The notes beneath the pieces were generated by a model. That model saw only the letters and a list, made by a program, of their open reading frames with translations, did no database searches and was not told the origin of the DNA. Of a stretch of 10,626 nucleotides of DNA, positions 5,893 through 10,626 are shown piece by piece; positions within the stretch are counted from its first letter, which is position 1; each line of letters opens with the position of its first letter. The DNA lies in the NCBI GenBank assembly GCA_900556455.1, contig USOV01000030.1:1-10626 (forward strand), given 5' to 3'. Position numbers and translations under genes: made by a program. The stretch is from an uncultured Clostridium sp. Lineage in GTDB: Bacteria > Bacillota > Clostridia > TANB77 > CAG-508.

Positions 5893-6522
5893 CTATTTTT
5901 CTTTATTTTCTTCAATTATTTCATATACTCTTTTTATTAATTTATATCTCTTGTTTTCCCTAATTACTACATACCATAGATAAGCTAAGGCTACTACAAT
6001 AGCTATGTTTTTTATGTATAAGATTAATATACTAGTTGCTGCTGTTAGTATTATTATTGTTATATTTGATATTTTGTTTATTATGGAATTTGTTTTTTGA
6101 GGTGATAATTTTATGCTTAATATTGATTTTAAAATTCTTCCTCCATCTAGAGGATATATTGGTATTAAATTAAACACTGCTATTATTAGGTTTGTATATA
6201 TTATATTTATATGTAATTTTAAAATTATTGCAAGTGTCATTATCACAAAGTTTATAAGTGGTCCTGCTAATGCTATTATAATTTTTTTTATTGTCATTTT
6301 TCCTTTTATTTTGCTTTCTTCAAATGTAATTTTAAATCCGAATAGCATTATTGCAATTTTTTTTATTTTTAGGTCTAAAATTATTCCTGTTATTGCATGG
6401 GTTATTTCATGTATTAATGTAAATAAAATAAATGTTGCATATATTTTTATTTGTTTTGTTAGTATGAAGATTATTATAAATAAAAATATTTCTATGTTTA
6501 TGCTTATTTGTATTTGAATCAC
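5893..6522 (-). CDS. M50 intramembrane metallopeptidase, SpoIVFB-like
   Basis: A membrane zinc protease of the site-2 protease family. In spore formers SpoIVFB cuts pro-sigma-K in the mother cell, and this is the best guess here because an M23 protein with a SpoIVFA-like layout is encoded directly upstream. Zinc motif HEITH at 38-42; second motif NLIPIYPLDGGRI at 118-130, with the aspartate at 126. Several hydrophobic helices; a charged tail from 188. At 209 residues it lacks the C-terminal CBS domain of Bacillus SpoIVFB (about 288 residues). The start is odd: the only normal codon is GTG 6520-6522, which is embedded in the ribosome binding sequence AAGAAGGTGATT. An ATA at 6511-6513 is better spaced. 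Housekeeping M50 proteases are an alternative. Confidence 0.83.
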   Translation of the reverse strand: MIQIQISINIEIFLFIIIFILTKQIKIYATFILFTLIHEITHAITGIILDLKIKKIAIMLFGFKITFEESKIKGKMTIKKIIIALAGPLINFVIMTLAIILKLHINIIYTNLIIAVFNLIPIYPLDGGRILKSILSIKLSPQKTNSIINKISNITIIILTAATSILILYIKNIAIVVALAYLWYVVIRENKRYKLIKRVYEIIEENKEK

Positions 6523-6552
6523 CTTCTTAGATATATTGTTCTTTTGTTTTGT

Positions 6553-7488
6553 TTAAAAATTCAAAATTAGGTCTGGGTCTACATACTCGTTATTCCTTCT
6601 TATTTCAAAGTGTAAGTGTGGACCTGTTACATTTCCTGTACTTCCTGATTCTCCTATTTGCTGTCCTTGTACTATTTTGTCCCCTTCTTTTACATAAATT
6701 GTTTTACAGTGTGCATATATTGTTGCTACATCTCCATTTGTTATTTTTACATGGTTTCCGTAGTCTCCAACTGAAGATACTAGTTCTACAGTTCCCTCCA
6801 TAGAAGCTATAATTACTGTTCCTTCTACCACTCCAATATCAATTCCAGTATGATATTTTGGTACTGTTGCTGTTGTTGGATTTCTTGGCCCAAATCTTGA
6901 AGTCACTGTCCCTTCCACTGGTTTTATCATTGAGAAATTACTTTTTATATATTCTGCATCTTTTTCCATTTGACTAACACTGCTATCCGCTTCTGTTTCT
7001 ATTGTTTCTGTTGTTTCTGCTACTTCCGTTGTTTCTGTTGGGTTTGCCATGTTTTCAATTATTCGTTCACTTGCAGATAAAGTTGCTTCTTGTAACCAAT
7101 TAGTTAATTCTACATTTTCATCTACTATATTTTCACTCTCACTATTTTCCTCTTTTTTTCCTTCATTATTTAGTAAATTAAATGTTTTTATTTGTTTTTT
7201 TACCTCTTCAAAGGCTTTATTTATATCTACATCATAAGCAATTGTTCCCTTTAAATAATTTATTGAATCTGTTGAAAAGCTATCTGTATTACCTTGTAAT
7301 TTATAAATTACACTATATATTCCAACACATATTATTATTTGAATAATTACTTTTTTTAAAAGTCTGTAATTTTTCCTAGGAGTTATATTAACTGTTGCTG
7401 TTCTTGGTGCATTTAGCCCACTTTGTCTTCTGTAATATATTTCTTCTGCTCTCCTTAGCCTTTCTTCTTGGCTTAATGTTCTTTCCAT
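6553..7488 (-). CDS. M23 metallopeptidase, SpoIVFA/SpoIIQ-like
   Basis: A 311-residue bitopic membrane protein: cytoplasmic basic N-terminus (LSQEERLRRAEEIYYRRQ), one membrane helix at about 46-63, an acidic Thr/Glu-rich linker (about 147-170), and a LytM/M23 domain at about 187-311. The zinc and catalytic residues are intact: HTGID (His213, Asp217), AHC (His260) and HLH (His291, His293). In Bacillus, SpoIVFA is the inhibitor and scaffold of SpoIVFB; the M50 gene follows here after 30 bases, supporting that role. Intact catalytic residues leave open a true peptidoglycan endopeptidase, as with clostridial SpoIIQ. The ATG at 7486-7488 lies 8 bases after AAAGGTG; a GTG at 7495-7497 is part of that site. 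The ribosome site is buried in a long hairpin. Confidence 0.85.
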   Translation of the reverse strand: MERTLSQEERLRRAEEIYYRRQSGLNAPRTATVNITPRKNYRLLKKVIIQIIICVGIYSVIYKLQGNTDSFSTDSINYLKGTIAYDVDINKAFEEVKKQIKTFNLLNNEGKKEENSESENIVDENVELTNWLQEATLSASERIIENMANPTETTEVAETTETIETEADSSVSQMEKDAEYIKSNFSMIKPVEGTVTSRFGPRNPTTATVPKYHTGIDIGVVEGTVIIASMEGTVELVSSVGDYGNHVKITNGDVATIYAHCKTIYVKEGDKIVQGQQIGESGSTGNVTGPHLHFEIRRNNEYVDPDLILNF

Positions 7489-7543
7489 AAAAAACACACC
7501 TTTCTTAAGTAATTTTTTATAATATATTACTTAAAAAAGGTGT
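7489..7543 (-). terminator. 18-bp terminator-like hairpin over the M23 ribosome site
   Basis: On the minus strand, ACACCTTTTTTAAGTAAT (7543-7526) pairs over all 18 bases, one a U-G pair, with the sequence at 7513-7496; the loop is 12 bases. One base later follows TTTTTT (7494-7489), then the ATG of the M23 gene. It has the full layout of an intrinsic terminator for the upstream small gene. Its 3' arm contains the AAAGGTG ribosome binding site, so in any transcript that passes it, translation of the M23 gene would be masked. Confidence 0.75.
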
Positions 7544-7553
7544 TTAGAACTTT

Positions 7554-7877
7554 TTATATAAAATTTATGATTATATTTAATATTAGTATTCCTGCTAAAA
7601 TTGCACTAGCATTTTTTAATTTTTTATACTTTTTCTTTATCCTTTCCACTTCCAAATTCTTAATAACTTTTTTATCTTCTATTTTGGATAAATAGTTGCT
7701 TATAACCATTTCCGCTTCTTTTACAACATAATCTGCTGAGAGTCTTTCATCTACATTTTCTTGTTTTTGTAAGTTCTTATAATTTTTATTAGGCTTTAAA
7801 ACTACATATGCTTCTTCTACAATATTAGAAGGTAAATTTTTAAGTACTACCATGTTTTTCATCTTATTTTCATTCAT
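7554..7877 (-). CDS. Small C-terminally anchored protein, unknown function
   Basis: I do not recognise this family. The 107-residue product starts MNENKMKNMVVLKNLPSNIVEEAYVVLKPN, a compact segment with alternating hydrophobic residues. A charged Lys/Glu-rich helix, possibly coiled coil, spans about 50-85. It ends in one hydrophobic helix (about 88-107), so it is probably anchored with the bulk in the cytoplasm. The ATG at 7875-7877 follows GGGAG; an in-frame ATG five codons later is an alternative. It lies 100 bases after topA on the same strand, with no clear promoter between, so it may be cotranscribed. Its ribosome site lies in the 3' arm of a hairpin, and an 18-bp terminator-like stem follows its stop. 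Confidence 0.7.
   Translation of the reverse strand: MNENKMKNMVVLKNLPSNIVEEAYVVLKPNKNYKNLQKQENVDERLSADYVVKEAEMVISNYLSKIEDKKVIKNLEVERIKKKYKKLKNASAILAGILILNIIINFI
7562..7591 (-). promoter_or_regulatory. Weak candidate sigma-E promoter for the M23-M50 pair
   Basis: On the minus strand, GAATACT (7585-7591), 15 bases, CATAAATT (7562-7569). It resembles the sporulation sigma-E pattern (kmATATT, 13-15, CATACAnT), with one mismatch in each box. It lies inside the end of the small gene. The spoIVF operon is sigma-E dependent in Bacillus, which makes it plausible, but AT-rich DNA gives such matches by chance. Confidence 0.25.
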
Positions 7878-7887
7878 AGTATCACTC

Positions 7888-7927
7888 TCCCAAAAATCTT
7901 ATAAATAAATTCTTTACAATTTTGGGA
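7888..7927 (-). promoter_or_regulatory. Hairpin masking the small gene's ribosome site
   Basis: On the minus strand, TCCCAAAA (7927-7920) pairs with TTTTGGGA (7895-7888). An inner stem TTGTAAA/TTTATAA with a 7-base loop fills most of the space. The GGGAG ribosome site (7891-7887) of the small gene lies in the 3' arm. No U-tract follows on this strand, so it is not a normal terminator for topA. Confidence 0.45.
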
Positions 7928-7977
7928 TTTTTATACACTTCTTCATTTCAGAAAATTGATAAATTTATCTCCTCAAA

Positions 7978-9951
7978 CTATATTTTTTTCGGTTTATTCC
8001 AAGAAATATAGTCACATTTTTCTGGATTGTTTTCACATATATAATATTTTCTTTTTTTCTTGGTTTTTCTTATTTGTACTTTTCCTCCACATTTTGGGCA
8101 TGGTTCTTCTATTGTTTCTATAAGTGGTTTTGCGTTTTGACATTCTGGGTATCCTGGGCATGCTAAGAATTTTCCGTATTTTCCATATTTTATTACCATC
8201 ATTCTTCCACATTTTTCACATGGTACATCAGATACTTCGTATTCTAATTTTACATGTTCTAATTCTTTTTCCACTTTTTCAACTACAATTTCAAATGGCC
8301 CATAAAAGTCTCTAATAACATCCTTCCATTTTAATTTTCCTTCAGCAATTTGGTCGAATTCCTCTTCCATTTTAGCTGTAAATGTTACATTAATTACATC
8401 TGGGAAGTTTTCTACAAGTAGTTTATTCACAATTTTTCCAAGTTCTGTTGGGTATAATTGTTTTTGTTCTTTTTCAATATATCTTCTTGCTAAAATTGTA
8501 GTTATTGTTGGAGAATAAGTACTTGGTCTACCAATTCCTTTTTCTTCTAATGCTTTTACTAGGCTTGCTTCTGTGTATCTTGGTGGTGGTTCTGTAAAGC
8601 TTTGTTTTGATTCTAATTTTTCATTTATTAATTCTTGCCCCTCTTTTAATTCTGGGATTTTAGCAAATTCTTCTTTTGTTTCATTATCTTCAGTTTCTAC
8701 ATATAATGCCATAAATCCTTTAAATTTAAGGGTTTGTCCATTTGCTCTAAAATTATAATCATCTGCATTTATTTTTACAGAAACTGTATCATAAATTGCT
8801 GGTTTCATTTGGCTTGCTAAGAATCTGTTATATATAAGTTTATATAATTTATATTGGTCATTTGTTAAAGATGATTTTATTTTATCTGGTTCTAGGTCTA
8901 TGTATGTTGGTCTAATTGCTTCATGTGCATCTTGAGCGTCTGTTTTTGTTTTGTAATACCTATTTTCATAGTAGTTTTCTCCATACATTTTTGTTACTTG
9001 CTCTTTTGCCGCTGCTCTTGCTTCCTCAGATATTCTTGTTGAGTCTGTTCTCATATAAGTAATTAAACCAATTGTTCCTTTATCTGCAACCTTTACACCT
9101 TCATACAACCCTTGAGCAACAGACATTGTCTTTTTTAATGGGAAATTTAGTTTTCTTGATGCCTCTTGTTGCATTGTACTTGTTGTAAATGGTGGAGCTG
9201 GTGTTCTTTTCTTTTCTCCTTTTTTTATCTCATTTACAATAAATTTTGCTTTTTCTAAGTTTTTTAAAATTTTATCTACTTCTTCTTTTGAGTGTAATTC
9301 TACTTTTTTATCATTTTTTCCATAGAATTTTGCTTCAAATGTAGTTTTGCTCTTTTTAGTTTTTAAATTAGCATAAATATTCCAATATTCTTCTGGAATA
9401 AAGTTTTCTATTTCTTCTTCTCTTTCTACAATAAGCCTTACTGCAACAGATTGCACCCTTCCTGCTGATAAACCTTTTTGAACTTTTTTCCAAAGTACTG
9501 GGCTTATTTTATATCCTACTATTCTATCTAATACACGTCTTGCTTGTTGTGCATCTGTTAAATTCATATCTATTGCTCTAGGATTTTTGATTGCATTTTT
9601 TACTGCTCCTTTTGTTATTTCATTAAATGTAACTCTACATATAGATTTTTCATCTATTCCTAGAATATGTGCTAAATGCCATGCAATTGCTTCTCCTTCA
9701 CGGTCAGGGTCGGTTGCAAGATATATTTTTTTTGCAGATTTAGCATCTTTTTTTAATGATTTTATTAAATCACCTTTTCCTCTAATATTTATGTATTGTG
9801 GTTCAAGAGTTTTTAAGTCTACTCCTATTTTTGATTTTGGTAAATCTCTAATGTGACCCATTGAGGCAACTACTTTTGTGTTTCCTCCTATAAATTTTTT
9901 TATTGTGTTAGCCTTTGCTGGTGATTCTACTATTATTAATGTGTCTGCCAT
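7978..9951 (-). CDS. topA: DNA topoisomerase I (type IA)
   Basis: Relaxes negatively supercoiled DNA through a 5'-phosphotyrosine intermediate. The 657-residue product has the Toprim domain at the start (catalytic Glu9 in IIVESPAKA; DPDREGE at 81-87). The strand-passage core contains QARRVLDRIVGYK, LSAGRVQSVA and the active-site Tyr299 in ITYMRTDSTRISEEA. GIGRPSTY and LGKIVNKLL follow. Two C4 zinc ribbons close it: CEKCGRMM...CPGYPEC and CPKCGGKV...CENNPEKC. Slightly shorter than Bacillus TopA (about 690). The ATG at 9949-9951 follows GAAAGG by 9 bases. The leader is about 140 bases long, with a perfect palindrome near the ribosome site. A small unknown gene follows on the same strand. Confidence 0.97.
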   Translation of the reverse strand: MADTLIIVESPAKANTIKKFIGGNTKVVASMGHIRDLPKSKIGVDLKTLEPQYINIRGKGDLIKSLKKDAKSAKKIYLATDPDREGEAIAWHLAHILGIDEKSICRVTFNEITKGAVKNAIKNPRAIDMNLTDAQQARRVLDRIVGYKISPVLWKKVQKGLSAGRVQSVAVRLIVEREEEIENFIPEEYWNIYANLKTKKSKTTFEAKFYGKNDKKVELHSKEEVDKILKNLEKAKFIVNEIKKGEKKRTPAPPFTTSTMQQEASRKLNFPLKKTMSVAQGLYEGVKVADKGTIGLITYMRTDSTRISEEARAAAKEQVTKMYGENYYENRYYKTKTDAQDAHEAIRPTYIDLEPDKIKSSLTNDQYKLYKLIYNRFLASQMKPAIYDTVSVKINADDYNFRANGQTLKFKGFMALYVETEDNETKEEFAKIPELKEGQELINEKLESKQSFTEPPPRYTEASLVKALEEKGIGRPSTYSPTITTILARRYIEKEQKQLYPTELGKIVNKLLVENFPDVINVTFTAKMEEEFDQIAEGKLKWKDVIRDFYGPFEIVVEKVEKELEHVKLEYEVSDVPCEKCGRMMVIKYGKYGKFLACPGYPECQNAKPLIETIEEPCPKCGGKVQIRKTKKKRKYYICENNPEKCDYISWNKPKKI

Positions 9952-9966
9952 TTTTGTTTTCCTTTC

Positions 9967-9985
9967 TTATTAGTTTAACTAATAA
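9967..9985. promoter_or_regulatory. 19-bp perfect inverted repeat before topA
   Basis: TTATTAGTT-T-AACTAATAA: two 9-base arms around one central base, immediately before the topA ribosome binding site. It could be a repressor or supercoiling-related operator, or an RNA hairpin (8-bp stem, 3-base loop) next to the ribosome site. Confidence 0.45.
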
Positions 9986-10159
9986 ATAATAATTTAATGG
10001 ATTTTTTTACAAGTGTTATTTGTTTTTCTTTTATTTTTTCATTTTATTATTTCATATTATTAAATTAGCTATTTTTTTGTTTTCTCCTTTAAAAATTATA
10101 TAATAATTTTTTAAAACTGTAAACACATTATATTCTAAAACTTAGATTTAATGCAACTA
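9986..10159. other. AT-rich topA leader and upstream region, no gene
   Basis: Apart from the topA promoter, this stretch is almost pure A/T with no credible ORF. An AAAGGAG at 10084-10090 (minus strand) has no start codon at a useful distance and falls at the predicted transcription start, so it is not a ribosome site. Confidence 0.6.
10095..10123 (-). promoter_or_regulatory. topA: Promoter of topA
   Basis: Read on the minus strand: TTTACA (10118-10123), 17 bases, TATAAT (10095-10100). Transcription should start near 10088, giving a leader of about 137 bases. A weaker set (TTGTAA, 18 bases, TATTTA) lies closer to the gene. Confidence 0.65.
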
Positions 10160-10189
10160 AAAAGCAGATGTTTTATTACATCTGCTTTT
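10160..10189 (-). terminator. Intrinsic terminator after rpmA
   Basis: AAAAGCAGATGT and ACATCTGCTTTT form a 12-bp perfect stem with a 6-base loop. On the minus strand it ends in a T-run (one more T at 10159). It lies 3 bases past the rpmA stop and ends the rplU-rpmA transcript. Confidence 0.9.
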
Positions 10190-10192
10190 ATA

Positions 10193-10453
10193 TTATTCTT
10201 CTACTGGGTAAACACTTACTTGTTTTTTGTCTCTACCTTTTCTTTCAAATTTTACAGTTCCATCTACTAATGCAAATAGTGTATCATCGCTACCTATTCC
10301 TACATTTGTACCTGGATGTACTTTTGTTCCTCTTTGTCTTATTAATATATTTCCTGCAAGAACAAATTCACCATCTGCTCTTTTCACACCTAAACGTTTT
10401 GACTCACTGTCTCTTCCGTTTTTAACACTACCTTGACCTTTTTTATGTGCCAT
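10193..10453 (-). CDS. rpmA: 50S ribosomal protein L27, no N-terminal extension
   Basis: Large-subunit protein whose N-terminus reaches the peptidyl transferase centre. The 86-residue product begins MAHKKGQGSVKNGRDSESKR and contains LIRQRGTKVHPGTNVGIGSDDTLFALVDG, typical L27. In most Firmicutes L27 is made with a short extension (about 9 residues, ending in Phe-Ala or similar) that the protease Prp removes. Here the ATG codes directly for the mature end, and the codon before it is an in-frame TAA, so no extension is possible. GAGGGGAG lies about 10 bases upstream. It follows rplU after 48 bases; the prp gene that usually lies between them is missing. Confidence 0.97.
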   Translation of the reverse strand: MAHKKGQGSVKNGRDSESKRLGVKRADGEFVLAGNILIRQRGTKVHPGTNVGIGSDDTLFALVDGTVKFERKGRDKKQVSVYPVEE

Positions 10454-10501
10454 TTAAAATTCACTCCCCTCGTATTTATGGTATTTTATTTATACGATAA
10501 A

Positions 10502-10626
10502 TTATTCTTCTACTTTTTCTGCTTTTTTTGCTGTTGGTAATTTTATAGCAGTAATTTCTACTTTTGTATATGGTTGTCTATGTCCTTGTTTTGTTCTTTC
10601 ATTCTTTTTAGCTTTCATTTTGAAAA
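10502..10626 (-). CDS. rplU: 50S ribosomal protein L21, 3' part
   Basis: The window holds the last 40 codons and stop, with the frame running off the right edge. The visible peptide includes KMKAKKNERTKQGHRQPYTK followed by VEITAI, the conserved C-terminus of L21, which packs against 23S rRNA. A tail of about 13 residues (KLPTAKKAEKVEE) extends past the usual end. First gene of the rplU-rpmA pair. Confidence 0.93.
   Translation of the reverse strand, partial: FKMKAKKNERTKQGHRQPYTKVEITAIKLPTAKKAEKVEE

Noticed and set aside
6113..6517. 134-codon plus-strand frame with hydrophobic product
   Set aside because: Antisense of the M50 membrane protein; runs of A/T codons give hydrophobic residues on both strands.
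6989..7042. TTTCTGTTG-like tandem motif resembling a minisatellite
   Set aside because: It encodes the Thr/Glu-rich linker of the M23 protein; ordinary low-complexity coding sequence.
7933..7977. Tiny frame with GAGGAG after topA
   Set aside because: The ATG is 22 bases from GAGGAG and the frame is about 10 codons long; probably chance.
9587..9856. Plus-strand frame of 89 codons inside topA
   Set aside because: Shadow of a strongly conserved topA region with no start signals.
10168..10436. Two plus-strand frames over rpmA
   Set aside because: Both are antisense to the clear L27 gene and begin in the terminator or in coding sequence.

Overview
This is an AT-rich window of about 10.6 kb. It looks like chromosome from a spore-forming, low-GC member of the Clostridia, probably an uncultured gut lineage. 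The reasons are strong AGGAGG-type ribosome binding sites, the rpsF-ssb-rpsR order, an adjacent M23/M50 pair resembling SpoIVFA/SpoIVFB, a DUF975 membrane protein, and prepilin-like proteins starting with a G|IT(L/I)xALIIT motif. All genes except the DUF975 gene run on the minus strand. I see no phage, IS element, CRISPR array, tRNA or rRNA.

Layout in window order. At 1-64 there is no recognisable gene. At 65-1636 is a two-gene NitT/TauT/SsuBC-type importer module: an intact ATPase and a permease broken by two apparent single-base insertions. At 1748-2516 the DUF975 gene stands alone on the plus strand with its own promoter, and ends at a bidirectional terminator (2520-2551) shared with the converging ribosomal operon. 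At 2586-3744 lies rpsF-ssb-rpsR with a clear promoter and a structured leader.

At 3792-5883 is a surface-protein region. It holds a prepilin-like protein carrying BspA/DUF285 repeats and a second, short prepilin-like protein. Between them is a 309-base gap with a near-consensus promoter, a 21-codon ORF with an excellent ribosome binding site, and two copies of a GC-rich palindromic repeat.

At 5893-7488 is the M23-M50 pair. By family knowledge this is a module for signalling through intramembrane proteolysis during sporulation. At 7554-9951 are a small tail-anchored protein of unknown function and topA. At 10193-10626 are rpmA and the 3' end of rplU.

Most notable points: (1) the unannotated 21-codon ORF inside the leader of the BspA-type gene; (2) paired GC-rich palindromes flanking it; (3) an 18-bp terminator-like stem whose 3' arm contains the ribosome binding site of the M23 gene, and a second ribosome-site-masking hairpin in front of the gene before it; (4) an M50 gene with no normally placed start codon; (5) an L27 gene without the N-terminal extension usual in Firmicutes, together with absence of the Prp protease gene from its usual place; (6) two same-type frameshifts in the permease. 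Motifs and coordinates were read by eye; no database search was possible.
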